A stretch of DNA of 64,000 nt. It comes from Ctenosaura bakeri (Eukaryota; Chordata; Lepidosauria; Squamata; Iguanidae). Numbering within the stretch: the stretch's first letter is position 1; every line of letters begins with the position of its first letter. The stretch covers positions 496,001 through 560,000 of the forward strand of contig CAOLHI010000355.1 of NCBI GenBank assembly GCA_948474755.1. The letters are read 5' to 3'. The notes below the pieces were generated by a model. That model saw nothing but the letters and a program-made list of their open reading frames with translations. It was not told where the DNA came from and did no database searches. The position numbers were made by a program, and so were the translations under genes. Below are positions 45,032-57,722 of the stretch, piece by piece.

Positions 45032-45262
45032 AAATACCCTAAAGGCATGGGATTCTCTCTGATCTTGGAAGCTAAACAGGGCCAGCTCTGGTTAATACTT
45101 GGATGGGAGACCGTCAATGAATAACAGGTGCTATGAACTATGTTTCAGAGGAAAGAACTGACAAAACCATCTCTGAGTATTCCTTGCCTAAGAAAACCCT
45201 GTGCAATTCATGGGATTGCCATAAATTGACAGGTGGCTTTAAGGCACATACACCCACGCATA
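45032..45262 (+). mobile_element. 5S rRNA-derived SINE
   Basis: The 5' part (about 45032-45135) aligns with vertebrate 5S rRNA: GATCTTGGAAGCTAAACAGG, CTGGTTAATACTTGGATGGG and AGACCGTC. These keep the internal A-box-like (45070-45085) and C-box-like (45100-45115) promoter blocks. A SINE body follows (TTTCAGAGGAAAGAACTGAC) with a tail AAATTGACAGGTGGCTTTAA and GGCACATACAC that resembles the tail of the tRNA-derived SINEs here. Confidence 0.88.
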
Positions 45263-47361
45263 ACTGCTAAGAGATGTACTTACAGAACTAGATACTGAAA
45301 TTACATTTGATAAAATCAGCATTGTTTATAAACTTGTAATTAACTGCTTGGCTTATTCTTGAACCTTTGACCCACTTTTTTATTTGAAGCCTTGCTACTG
45401 TTATGTTGATATTTATCTGTGGTGATGCATTTCCTCATCATTTTTTTCAAGTTTATGAGAGTCTTGCTGCAGTTCAAAGATGGGTAGAACATGGCATTTA
45501 CCTCTGCTCTCATGCCCCCTGTGCTGCTACAGTCTAATAACAGTTTCACTTTGAATAGGATGCATGGGCAATGTGTGCCCTGTTTTTAATCTGAATTGCA
45601 CTCCAAAAAACAAGATTTCTTACTAGTAAGGCATACACTTCTGGTGTGTCTTCTTTAAGAGCACTTCTCACTACGCAGCTACCAAAATCCAGTGGCAGTG
45701 AGGGATTCCCCCCACCATTGAGAATTTGGAGAACAACACAGCCTTCCATCCCCAGCAAGTTGCCACTCCACTGTCCACCACTTATATGAAAATTAGGCAG
45801 AATGGTTATGACCAATTCTTTGACCAGCAGCATTGGACATTACTGCACAGTTGTCACAAGCCAGTTTTGTCCATCTTCACCTTTTAGTATGGGGATATTA
45901 ACAGTTCACAACTGTCATATAAGCTACTTTTTCTTACGCTGAGTCTTTAATAGGGGAATGCTCTATGACTGAATGAAGACTTTTTTTTCCCGAGGTGAAG
46001 GACAACACGCATCCCTTGCTGTTCCATGGATAAAGGCTCACCTGGCTGGAAGGTGAACCTTACTGCAAACACTAGCAATGCAACAAGCCAGAGGCTTATC
46101 TAGCATAAACAGAGCCTAGAGCAAGTGTGGAAGTTGTGCCCCTACTTCCAGGGCTGCTTCCTCTTCCTCCTCTTCTGTCACTTCTGGCACTGCTTTTTTG
46201 CACCCCCTTGGCAGTGTCACCCAGGCCACATGTCCTACATGCCCCAACCTAGATACACCTCTGCAACAAGCACATTTGAAGGCAGTAGGACTGCTTAAAA
46301 GGAGGCAGGACAAGCTGTGTGGCATGCAGAGCTCTAATTTCCAAGTCTTTAATGCTATTCCTCACCTCTACCATCTGCTGCCTGAAGCAGCCACCTCACA
46401 CTATCAGTTTCAGACTATATACCCGGTAATATGAAACCGTATTGTCACAGGCCACCTTCTCTCAGCTAAAGGCCCCTCATACAAGTCACAAATAGGGGAT
46501 AACAACTGGTTGTACTTGCATCTGTAGCATAATTTTTAGATGATTAAAACCTTCAGGAAATGCAATTTTCCTACAAAACTGAAAGAGCCAAATTAAAATT
46601 AATTCCTTGCTCTTGTTTCTACTTTTATTGAAGTGTGGAGAAAGGGAGGTCAGGACAATCATGCAGTTACTTGATCAGTCATTTCTATGCACAAGTTGTA
46701 GATTTCACTTGTTTCCTATGGGCAGCTGTCATTTCCATATCCTCCAACTATCTTGATTTGGCATGGATAGGTCCAATTAATCCTTTATCATCCCACTTCT
46801 TCAGATGCTTTTAAAATGTCCCAGTTTTAATCTCCTCCCCAACCTTCCTTCTTTATTCTCAGCTTTTTTCAGCTGCTGTAAACTGAGTTGCAAAGCACAA
46901 AAGTAGTCTGCACTCAATTCACTCAGCAGTGGACAGAGGAGAATATTGCCTTTCCCAATAGACTCAGACAAAAGCAAACTGCTGCAGCCTCTTTGAGCTT
47001 GCTGTTCTTCCTTATGAACTTTTGCCATCTTGACCACCCTCTAATGTTGCTTGGCCATGTGTCCCAGTTTTCATCTGGGGAATGTTGGAGGCTATGCTCT
47101 TCCATCCTACAAGTAAGACCCCTCCCCGCAAAAGTATCAGAAATAATTAGAAAGTCCAGAGACTTCCTAATTCTAGTTGTCTATGCCTGCCACAAGATAA
47201 ACAGACATCAAGTTGCCTGGGTCCTGAAGCTAGAGTTCCTAATCAAGACCATATGGGACCTTAAAGATAGAAACACTTGCTGTCTATTTTTGAAGCACTA
47301 TGGCTTTGTTTAGATCTCTTGTCAAAGATGAACCTGATGAACCTGAATGAACAAAGATGTT

Positions 47362-47571
47362 CGGCCTGAACCTCGGGAAGAACTTCCTGATGGTCAGAGC
47401 TGTTCGGCAGTGGAATATGTTGCCTCAGAGTGTGGCTGAGCCTCCTCCTCCTCCTTTTAAGCAGAGGGTGGATGGCCATCTTTTGGGAGTGCTTTAATGT
47501 GGGTTCCTGCATGGCAAGGGGTTGGACTGGATGGCCCCTGGGGTCTCTTCCAACTCTATGATTCTATGATC
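47362..47571 (+). mobile_element. CR1 LINE 3' end
   Basis: The last ORF2 segment ([21 protein letters not shown]), 3' UTR GGTTGGACTGGATGGCCCC and a TCTATGATTCTATGAT tail. It has a small CTC triplet expansion. Moderately diverged. Confidence 0.88.
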
Positions 47572-47969
47572 CAACATGCTTGTGCCTTCTGGCTGGTTAT
47601 CCCTGCTTGTAGAAGGAGTGGCTAAATAAACCACAGACATGAACTTCATGCTTGTTTATCACTTTGTTCAAAGTTAACAGAAGCCAGCTTTCTGCCTTAT
47701 TTCTCCCCTGATAAGCTAGAGAAAAAACTAAGAGTTCATTTCAAAATTAATTATCTGGCTTGTTTAGGGGGTGGAGTTGAATAGGGAGAGAACTAGCTCC
47801 CTGTTAGGTTTGAACATAATAATGAACAAAACAAACAAACAAAAATAAAAAGAATATGATAATGAACTGTGGACCAAAGTGGTAAGGCAACAAAATAAAC
47901 CAATTATCACAAACCAATCTGTGATAAGCTGGGTTTTCCATCATGGGTAAACCAGGTCTCTGTCCCACA

Positions 47970-48668
47970 GACTTTTTCACACTACAGTTGGTCCTCCATG
48001 TTTGCAGGTTTGACTTTCATAGATTTGATTATTTGCAGGTTTCCTCAACCTCTGCCCCTCCCCACCTCAAGCACTTCTTTTCCAGATGAATCTTTCCCCT
48101 TGGCAGCTCCAATCAGGTCACACAGCCCTTTAAAAACCTGCCTCATCCATCAGCCACTTTCTGGTGAGCCAAGAACAGCTTGTAGTCCAGTTTCTCAGTA
48201 CCACAAACATCCTCCCAATGTCCTCCCCAACATCCAAGAAAGGAGATAGGCAAAAAAGAGGAAGTATAAGGTCACAGAGCCAAGGCAATTCCCTTCCCTC
48301 TCCTTTCCCTTACCTGGTTTGGACCCTGGGTGCCCATTCTTCACGCCACGCCTTGGCTCCCTTACCATTGACACACACACACACATTTTGATATTTGCAG
48401 TTTTTTCACTTTTCTGAGGGTCCTATGCCCCTAACCCTAGCAAATGTGGTGGGTTGACTGTATATTATTACAGTGCTATGATTCCACTTTGACTGCCATG
48501 GCTCCATCCTATGAAATCATGGGATTTGGAGTTTAGGGAAGAGGCATTTACAATTCTCAGCCAGAGCGCTCCCATGCCTCGTTAAACTACCAAGCCCAGG
48601 ATTTCACAGAATGTTGCCATGGCAATAAAGTAGAATCATGCTAGTATAATTGTGTAGTGTGAAAGGGC
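47970..48668. mobile_element. Harbinger-like MITE split by a TIR element
   Basis: The left tip (ACTTTTTCACACTACA, to 47984) and the rest (from 48461, TTATTACAGTGCTATGATTC to TGTGTAGTGTGAAAGGGC) form one foldback MITE like 7511-7730. It is interrupted by the 476-bp element at 47985-48460. Confidence 0.75.
47985..48460. mobile_element. mariner/Tigger-like element nested in a MITE
   Basis: Left end CAGTTGGTCCTCCATGTTTG, right end CAAATGTGGTGGGTTGACTG (inverted, about 13 of 20 matching). TA on each side (47983-47984, 48461-48462) is the expected Tc1/mariner duplication. The interior has an AC repeat at about 48369-48386. Open frames inside resemble no transposase. Confidence 0.75.
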
Positions 48669-51600
48669 ACCTGATCACCAAAGATAACAGTTAGTTGAGC
48701 AACAAGTACGATACGTACTGGAAGAAGGTAGGGTCAGCCTTTGGATTGTGTTTTGAGAGTGGTGAATCCACTCCTAATTTTACCTCTGCTCCTCCAACAC
48801 TACTTCAAGTTGTATAGGAGCTCTGCTGGTGACAAAGCTCCAAAGCAGATCCACCAGCTGCCCCTAGAGGAAGGTATACTAAGGTTTATACTGTAAAGCA
48901 ATTTGAGAATGTTGCTGTAAGATAAATGATACTGCAGGTTTTTTTAAGGAGCCTGGAAGTGAAATATTAAAGATACCAAGGAGGAAATACAATACTAAGC
49001 AGCAACTGCTTCCACTGAGATGAAAACAAATGAGTCTGACACCAGGATATCTATATACAAGGATATCCTCTACACAAGGATATCTATATGCTGCGTCCTT
49101 GAATGTTGAGCATGCCTTTGAGAAAATCAGCACATGCTTCATTACAATCCTCAAGCTACATAGGTTCTTCCAGGAAAAACAGCAGAAGCCAAACTCTGAG
49201 CAGGACTGTGTCTGGGCATATGGTTGCAGACTAGGCCTGGTTGTGTGAATGAGGCAAAAAGGGGGTGTGGTTCTCATGAACAGACAAGTTTTTGCTAAGC
49301 AGGGCCCAATAATTAAAGGAAACAACTGAACATCTGCAAGGCATAGCACCACTGTAAAAGTTATTAACCAGCTGGAAGTAGTTCTTCACAGAACAGGATT
49401 TTCCTCTTAGCCTCAGCATACAGGCCTGCCTGGTTAGCCTCTCTCATCCTCAGTACTCCTCCCTCTAGCTTTCTTCACCACAAATGTCCTTCATCATGTT
49501 ATTACATGTGAGAGACTGGATCTCGAATCTGCCTTCTGCCAACTGAAGGGCTCTGCTCATGGAGGCACCTTCACCTGGTTTTCAGGGATTTCCACTCTCC
49601 CTTGCACCACAGCTTATCCCATTCAGCAGGGTCCTTTACATAATATTTTGAGGGACATGTTGAGGGGGCTATAATGGCTGGCATGGGGAAGAAGGGGATA
49701 AGGAAATCATCTTTCACCAGTCTAGTTGCATGTGCCTAAGTTTGGGTACAACATATATTGTTTTATCGGAAACACTTTGAGGACCTTTAGAAGGAAAAAT
49801 GAAGCCACAGGATTTAAGCATACATTTTAAACACAAGTACTAACATACTTCTGTCACTATTTTTTCTTCTGCTACCAACACCTTGATAGCAATATGCAGC
49901 CCTTTCCCTGCTTCCTTCCCTTTTTGGTCTTTTGCAAAGTCCTCTTCTAAAGTCCTCTTAAGTTTCTCTGTGAGCTCTGATGCTGTTTTTTCTTTTACAT
50001 CATCATCACTTCTCTCTCCTTCCTCACAGAAGTCTTGAAAGAGTCAAAGGGAAATGCAACACGAGTGGCATTAATAAATGATAACCAGACCCCTCATTAC
50101 CTTGTCATCTCCTCTTCTCAAGCGAGTAAGTGATCTGCCTTTGTAAAGACACCAACAATGACCCAAGAGAAACCATGACATTTTCATGCCATGCACAAAG
50201 AAGGTTAATAGAAAAGGCTGCAAAACAACACTCCACCAGAGTTAGCACCTGAAAAGTAATAGGCAGAGTGCAAGACAAGACTTGTCTTTCATCATCAGCT
50301 ACTGGCTCAGAAATACGCCACAGGGAACGGCTTTTGGGGCTCAGATTATGCAGAATCCATATATAGTATCACCTCTTATTGTCTGCAGTTTGCAAGGCAA
50401 TTACAATGACATCCATTCCCGATTTCAGAATAGAGTGTCTATGAGAAGACTAGTTGTGGTCCAATGGACAGATGAAGGGAGGTAGACCACTTAACCTCAT
50501 TGTCAGGGATGCAGGAGCCCTTGGCAATGCAATGTTGATCAGCCTCAGTCTCCTGCCAGTAAAACAGGATGATCTGACTGCATCAGAGATGTGTAAATGT
50601 ACCTGCATGTGTGCACATACAGAGACAACTTCTTAGATTTAAAAGTGCCCTGTAAATCCAAAGTTCCAGGATCTAGTCTTCATGATGGTTCCACTGGGTC
50701 ATTTAACAGTAAAGTTACAACCAAATGACAGATGGGATGAGGTCTGAGTTTCAGGATGGCTTCAGTTTCAGGATTCTCTCCCTGCCAACACATTACAGAC
50801 ATGTATATTTTCCAATACAGGAGCCCTGTTACCATGGATATCTTTGCCCCACCACTACCACAGACCTTTACTCAAGGAGATATCTGGCTAGGTGCTTCAG
50901 TCCAAGAAGACAGCACTAGGTCCTTCCTGATATCTCAGGTGCCAGGTTAACCACAAGAGTTTCCGTGGAAACAATGGAAAAGGTTTCCATTCAAAAGACT
51001 CCATGGGGACCTCAGCAGCTGCTCTCTTATTTCCCTCCTCCTTTAAGCTACCCAACTCTTTGGCTTATTAAACCAATTACATTAAATGATGTGCACAGCA
51101 CCCTTAGGAAAACAAAGCAGAGAAACCTCATTATGAAGGGAGGGGGTTGAGGAAGGATGGTCTGAGGCAGGAATTATTTTACCAAAAATAATTTGGATTT
51201 TAAAAAAAACAGAGAAGTAGAATGTGGCAGCTGTCTGTACCTGTGATTACAATGATATGGAATGGGAATTTCAACATGATGGGGTAACAGGACAGCCATC
51301 ACAATGACAGTAGTAAAAATGATAATGTAACAATGACATTTCCATAATGCTATCACAGCTGAAAGCTGTATAAATTACAACATTTGCAGCCTTTTGTGGT
51401 GAGTATACTTACATTTATATAAATTATATTTAGTTAACACAGAGCACATATTGGAAAAAATCACTTCTACAAACACATAACTGCTTCAGTTACAATAGTG
51501 CTACTCTTTATGTTTGCTTCTGATTTGTTCTTATACAAACAATTAAGGAAAAAACATTACTGTTGAAGTTCCTTGCCTTTATTTCTGTGGGGAAATGAAA

Positions 51601-53009
51601 TTTTAGTAGGATTTCTATAAACATTTAAATATACATCCTCACAACAAAACCAATTTTAATTGTGCAGTATTATGTGGCTTATGAAACTAGTTAGGATCTC
51701 ATTGTAACTCAAGAAACCCCATTTTAAGATTACAGAGGCCTTAAGAGCTTAACATAAATGAAGAGATGCAGTGCATTAAGATAACTTACTCCATGCTAAT
51801 TACTCATTCAGTCCCATTAAGTATGAGACAGAATGTTGATACCAGTAATTCCCAGAATAACGTATTCACAGGTGCACAGACATTGTGGTTGTTGAGTGTG
51901 CCACCTGTAGCCAAACCTACAAAGATTAACTGTTTTCCAATAGGCAGCAATACTCAAGAAGTGCCACATTGCAGCGTGCAGCCTTAACACCAGCAAACAT
52001 ATATAATTCAACCTCAGGGTAGATATACATCAGGCATGTGGTTTATATGCTCTGCAGAGCCAAATTATTATATATATGAAACTATGGGAGAACCTTCCTT
52101 GCCTTCCTATATACCAGTTAGCAATATCAGGCAGTACAGAGTTTTCCAGGGATTAACACCAGAAAAAGATATCTACTCTCATGCACACAAAAGGTTTAGT
52201 CAGCTCCATACTGTAACCTGTAATTGAAAGGTACAGTATGGCACAGCAGGAAAAGAAATGGAAGGAAAAGGCAAAAGGGATTGCAGTGAAAGGCAAGACA
52301 GCCAAGTCTTTGCAGAGGTGAAACATATAATCTTGCAGTCATACAAGAACAAACTATATTTCTGCTTTAAAAACAATAAAGTCTGAAGAAAATATTGAGT
52401 CTTTTTCAGCTAAAGAATCAAAGGAAGGGTGTTATACTTCCTCCTTACTATTTTATTTGATATGCAAGCCAGGTAGGCATCTTTTGTCTGTTTAATCAAC
52501 TGTTTAATAGATGACACATTGCAACGTACGCTAAGTTAACAGTCCTTCACTTCACATGAACTGAGAAGGTACCCAAACATTCCTTCTTCATTTAAGTCAT
52601 CTACAGCTATGAAGGAGGTCTTGTTCAACTGGTCAGTTCAGATGAGGGCAGAGAGGGGTGAAGGCTGACTCGCAGGTATAATTAACTGGCAAATGAGTGC
52701 AGAATGTTATAAAGAAGAGTTATCTGGAAACGTTTGGGGAGGGGGGAAGAACCTATAGAATCAAAAATGTTCTGGATTTACTGGTAACATCCACTTCCAT
52801 GATGTTTGTAATGGAAGATATTAAATGCCTTATTAAGGAAACATGTGATTCAAGTAATATGCAAATTGTAGTCCAAATGGTAGTTTTTCCAAGCTCCGTC
52901 CTAAAGTAACAGCTTTCAGATTGGAGGCTATAGACTTGCTAGGGGAGTTCCATGATCTCTAACAGTGCTTCTTATGAATTTCACTGTTGCATAGAGGATA
53001 ATGGTATCC

Positions 53010-53324
53010 CCTTATCCCAGAGCTTTCCAAACTGTGTGTTGTGACATGTTAGTGTGTCGGCTGCAGTGTGTAGATGTGTCATGCAAATGTAAGGGGTGGA
53101 GGGGCTTCCTCTCTTGCTGCCGTTGTAGGCCAGGTCTTGGTGAAGGGGCTGCCTCTGCCACCACCGTTGCTGCCACCTCAGGCTGAGGAAGACCCCGGAG
53201 AGGGTGGTGGTCTGGGTTTGGGTAGAGGGGCTGCCTCCACTTACTGAATTACTGTGTCATGAAATGATGCATGTCTGAAAAGTGTGTCACCAACATGAAA
53301 AGTTTCGAAAACCCTGCCTTATCC
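53010..53324. mobile_element. hAT MITE with perfect 8-bp TSD
   Basis: The 299-bp element (53018-53316) starts CAGAGCTTTCCAAACTGTGT and ends ATGAAAAGTTTCGAAAACCCTG (inverted, imperfect). CCTTATCC flanks it at 53010-53017 and 53317-53324, the 8-bp duplication typical of hAT. The G+C-rich interior has two similar blocks (GGGGCTGCCTC). Non-autonomous. Confidence 0.87.
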
Positions 53325-53916
53325 TGTAACTGTGTGGGCACCATGCTCTTTCCCATACCTTGGGGCTAATTAATAGAAATACATACAGGTACTAACCTCC
53401 ATTCATTTTATATATGTATATATATTTTTTCTGTTAAAACTGCTGAATTTTTGTAACTGTATCCAACCAAATTCTAGTGTGTCTGCTCTACTTATTCCCC
53501 AGCCCTACCCTCTGCCAAATGGAAAATGAAATCTTTAGATGAGATCATGAAGAAGACAGCAGCCAGACCTGACTTGTACCAAAAGAAATTATAAGATTAC
53601 ATTAGGAAACACATCTAAATTGAAGGCATGCACAAGTTAATAATTCATTATAGGACAAGAAAAAGGAACTCTAGCATATGTTTTCACTTCTACTTCATTT
53701 TTTCTCTTAATTGAGTGCGGCTGAAGTGTGACTCTCCGAGCAAAGCATTCAGCCATATAAGACCAGAACAGCCATGAGTCTCCTAAACAGGAAGTTACTT
53801 CTAGAAACTACCCTAATTTCATTGTGGAACCTGATCATAAGGGTGCTTATTTGAACAAAGTCTGATGTTATTTAGCTATCTATAGGACTACAGTCTCAAA
53901 AGTAACATACTTTTTA

Positions 53917-54388
53917 TTCTGGGCACCACAGCTCAGAAGGATATTGACAAGCTGGAACATCTCCAGAAGAAGGTGACTAAGATAGCCAAAGGTCTAGAAA
54001 CCAAGCCCTACGAAGAATGGCCTAGGGAGCTGGGTACATTTAACTTAAAGAAGAGGAGATTGAGAAGCGGCATGATAGCTATCTTTAAGTATTTGAAGAG
54101 AAGTTGTGTAGAACAAGCTTGTTTTCTGCTGCTCCAGAGATGATGACATGAACGAATGAATTCAAATTAGAAGAAAAAGATTCCCATCTAACCACTTCAT
54201 TCTTGATTGTAAGAATTGTTCAACAGTGGAAAAGACTGCCTCGGGGAGTAATGGATTCTCCTTCTTTAAGGTCTTTAAAGAGAAGTTGAATGTCCACCTC
54301 TGAGGAGGGCTTTAGCTGTGGATTCCTGCATTGGCAGAATTGTACTAGATGGCTCTTGAGGTACCTTCCAGCTCTATAATTCTACAAA
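53917..54388 (+). mobile_element. CR1 LINE 3' end, old
   Basis: Begins at the FWAPQLRRDIDKLE-like segment and ends with the GGATTCCTGCATTGGCAG 3' UTR and an ATAATTCTACAA tail. Many substitutions and small gaps. Confidence 0.87.
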
Positions 54389-54567
54389 ATATAGCACATA
54401 GTAGTCAGCAGCACAAATATTTTAATGTATGAACTCCCGTTCAGTTTTGTTAATTCCATGAGACTAACAGCCAGACCCAATGTGTTTTTACTGAACAACA
54501 TTAATGAGACATAAAATATTGATAATATCAACATGGAAAGATTGAGGGAGCAGCTGGGGAGGAAGAA

Positions 54568-54591
54568 GCAGCAGCCGCAGCAGCAGCAGCA
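54568..54591 (+). repeat. (CAG)n short repeat
   Basis: Eight CAG-type units with one CCG interruption. Not in an exon that I can support. Confidence 0.85.
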
Positions 54592-54703
54592 AAGCTACAG
54601 CCTTTTCCTTCAGCATCAGACTCTAGCCAGTGTGAGGCCTGGAGCAATTTTACCAGTTGAACCATTGATAATCTGGCCCTGATTTGGTCTGCCTAAACTA
54701 TTG

Positions 54704-54865
54704 TATTTGCCGACATATAAGACACACTCGTGTACAAGACGCACCCCATTTATACACTGACAAATACTATTTGTCAGAGTATAAGACACACCGGAGTATA
54801 AGACACACCCCATTTTCAAACAGCATTTTTTGGCTAAAAAAGTGATTCTTATACGTCAGCAAATA
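54704..54865. mobile_element. foldback MITE, TATTTGCC family
   Basis: Left TATTTGCCGACATATAAGAC, right TTCTTATACGTCAGCAAATA (inverted). Inner units AGTATAAGACACACC are repeated. Related to 36729-36871. Confidence 0.7.
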
Positions 54866-56615
54866 CAGTAGTTTAGTTCTGGTTTATCTTATGCAAACAC
54901 TAAGTATAGTCCAAATTACAATTCCTGTTTGTATCTGATTCCAGCTTGCAAGTCTGCTAGGACAGCTGTCATACTGGCAAACAGATTTTTACCTTTTTCA
55001 GCCTCCTTCATGTGATGAAGCAGGAAGAAGGTGCCTGCAGTTTACCCAGCAATTGCTTCAGCTTTGCCTTCTTGGACAGTTCTCATGTTTTCTCTCTGTA
55101 TGCCTTGGATTGCTTTTATCTTTTTCTGAGCCCTTGCTTCACCCTAACTTTGAATTACCAAACATTTCTGAAGAAATATTTGAGACCATCTTTTCAGTCA
55201 AAGGAAGCACTGATACCAAACTAGCAAATAACATTTTGTGACTGATATGAAAACAATGCAGACCATACTCTCCTCACTGTTTCTTTTATGTGTGTTTTTG
55301 TGTGTATCTCCATGCATGTCTGTGTGTGAGAGAGAGTCAGCACCGTTGCACAGATCACTCTTTCACACAGAAGAAAAAGCTCACTTGCCATAGCTATTTC
55401 AAGAAATACATATAAAGAATGCCAGCTGAGAAGAGATCCTTGGGAAAAATTAGGTTAATTTAAAACTGGACAAATGGCAAACCTAATATGCTACAGATAT
55501 GAACTCAAATTGTTAGGTGTTGTTCTCCATATCCTGAGAGGCATCATCATTTTGACGACAGAACTGTAGTTCTTTCCTTATGGTATCTGTTTATTCTTCA
55601 GTATCTCTTTATTACAAATCTACAAGCATGCATAGCGGAAGCAAGTATATTCCTATAGCAAGGCACACATCCATTAACCCAGTATTGCATCAGTAAACAG
55701 CAACCCTAGAAGACTCAACAAAGTATTAAGGCATGTCCAGCTAAAAATCCCAGTAATCTCCAGTGCAAGGAGGAATTGTGACAGGGATCTTGCTTCTGAC
55801 TTTTGCACTGGAGATCACTCGCAGGAGTGGGATGGAAACATTGATCTGCTGTATCCTGACCGAAAGGAGAACCGACCCCTGTTGCTCACAGTGGCTGCTG
55901 CCTGGCAACTCAGGATTGGGAAGAGGATTGGGCCAGGAATTGCTACCTAGTTAAGTATTCTTAAGTATACAGTTAAGTATTCTTAAGTATATAGTTAAGT
56001 ATACTTAAGTTTATAATATATATTTAACTAACTATATTTAACCAAGTAGTTGGTTTCGAATCTTGGGCAGTATTATACCTTTAAATCTGCCACTGAATCA
56101 AAAGCCTCAGAACCTATTTATTCTTTGCTGGTTTGCCCCATAATCTTTTCCTTTCTCACTCGATGCCAGCTGTAGACAGCAGAACACTAGGCATACAGCA
56201 AGCAAGAGAGAGATGCAGATAAGAGGACTGAAGGGAAATAGGTGGGAAAACTTGCAAAACAGAAAATCATAATCAAGCTTTGATATCTTGGCAATTGTTC
56301 CAAGGGCCAGCTCCGTACCTGGAAAATAACAGGTATAATATTTCTGCTTTTGCACTGAGCCTAAGGCTCTTTTTGTACTATATAAATGGTACCATAAAAA
56401 AGCAAAAACTTCTGGCCCCAGAAAGTCTTTATCTGGTTTATCAAGAAGAACCGCATAGTATATTTTGTTACACATACCTTTGATATCAAACCATCTGTAC
56501 ACAGTCTACATTTCCCTTCCAGAGAGAAACATTTAAAACACAAAACAGAAGGGAAATATTAAGCAATGACAAGTCATCTTTTCCTTTAAAGCAAAGAGCA
56601 AAATATACTGGAATA

Positions 56616-56836
56616 CAATGGGACATCAGTATCTGCAAAGGTTTGGTTCCAGTACCCCCATCAACACCAACATTCATGGATGCTCAAGTCCCATCATGTA
56701 CAATGGTGTAGAAAGATGTGTTCCTTATATGAAATGGCAAAATCAAAGTTTGTTTTTTGGATTTTTTAAAAATATTTTCAAGCCGTGGTTGGTTGAATAC
56801 GTGGATACAGAATCTGTGGGCATGGAGGGCCAACGG
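56616..56836 (-). mobile_element. Tigger-like (Tc1/mariner) MITE
   Basis: 221 bp between TA dinucleotides (56614-56615, 56837-56838). Left CAATGGGACATCAGTATCTG, right GGGCATGGAGGGCCAACGG. The sequence is the complement of the family at 41543-41767, including CAAGCCGTGGTTGGTTGAAT. Confidence 0.83.
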
Positions 56837-56958
56837 TACACTTCAAATCTTTCAGGAAACACTACAAACTGAACGTATATGTATTGTTCTGCGTATATGT
56901 GAGCCATTCTAGTTTTCTTTTAAACCATGTGTACACACACAGAAAGGGGACACATATG

Positions 56959-56995
56959 TGGATGGATGGATGGATGGATGGATGGATGGATGGAT
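56959..56995 (+). repeat. (GGAT)n microsatellite
   Basis: Nine GGAT units. Confidence 0.95.
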
Positions 56996-57330
56996 ACATA
57001 TGTGCATCTGGGTGTGTGTATTCCTTCCATCGCATGTTCCCTTGCAAATCCCTTTGTACCCTTTTGCGTATTAAAAATTCACTGGGGTGGGGAGAGATTG
57101 CCTGTGGAGATTGCACCATCTGCAATCTGCACTGTGATTAACATATTTGCAATACAAGCCAGACATTTCACATTCCTGTATTTCAATTATGAACAGATAG
57201 CATGGGAAGCAATGTGTCCATGTGACAATGGGAAAACTCCTCTTGACTTAGGAATAGTACCAATGTAAGCCAAACGTCAGTTAACCTGTCAAAAACTTCT
57301 GAAGTTAGAACAAGAGTATTCTGTCAATGT

Positions 57331-57513
57331 GAGTCAGCATGGTATAGTGGTTTGAGAGTTGGGCTATGACTCTGGAGGTCAGGGTTCAATTTCCTGCTTG
57401 GCCATGGAAATCCAGTGAGCATGTCACACACTCTCAGCCCCAGAAACCCCATGATAGGTTCCCCTTAAGGACATTGTAAGTCAGAAACAACTTGCAGGCA
57501 CAGAACAACAACA
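57331..57513 (+). mobile_element. tRNA-derived SINE with CAA tail
   Basis: Head GTCAGCATGGTATAGTGGTT, box B GGTTCAATTTC (57383-57393), tail GTAAGTCAGAAACAACTTGC then AACAACAACA. Part of the central block is deleted. Confidence 0.9.
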
Positions 57514-57544
57514 TACTGTGAACAATGACACTACTTGCAAGTAT

Positions 57545-57722
57545 CTGTGGAGATAAACTTTGAATGGCTATTGACGGAAGTTCAGAAAGAAAGTGCAAAA
57601 GCAAGGTTACAGTTGGGTATTAGGAAAACAAAAATAAAGACCAAAGATGATTTACATAACTTTAATGTTAGTAACTACACTGAAATAGTTAAAAGATTTC
57701 CTATACCTTGGGTCAGTCATTA
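57545..57722 (+). mobile_element. RTE/BovB-like LINE RT fragment
   Basis: Open stretch with FEWLLTEVQKESAKARLQLG then IRKTKIKTKDDLHNFNV, matching the part of BovB ORF2 just after the catalytic box, also seen at 30775. It starts directly after a SINE tail. Confidence 0.78.

Noticed and set aside
45032..45135. A functional 5S rRNA gene
   Set aside because: The 5S-like part has many substitutions, lacks a proper terminator and continues into a SINE body and tail.
46888..47313. 141-codon plus-strand frame
   Set aside because: No domain or repeat match, and overlapped by antisense frames of similar length; treated as chance.
48879..49352. 157-codon minus-strand open frame
   Set aside because: No recognisable domain, no splice sites. 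Its internal repeat (YRYP twice) comes from a short TATCTATATACAAGGA duplication. One to a few frames this long are expected by chance in 64 kb.
54568..54591. CAG repeat as a coding polyglutamine tract
   Set aside because: Only about eight units, no supported exon around it, and it lies in the probable intron.
56107..56502. 131-codon minus-strand frame with a hydrophobic C-terminal half
   Set aside because: No splice context, no start evidence and no family resemblance. It could not be the missing membrane-anchor exon, because the needed phase-1 donor and following stem residues are absent.
1717..57393. tRNA genes at the box B motifs
   Set aside because: Each tRNA-like head continues directly into a shared SINE body. 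No acceptor-stem pairing or terminator was seen.
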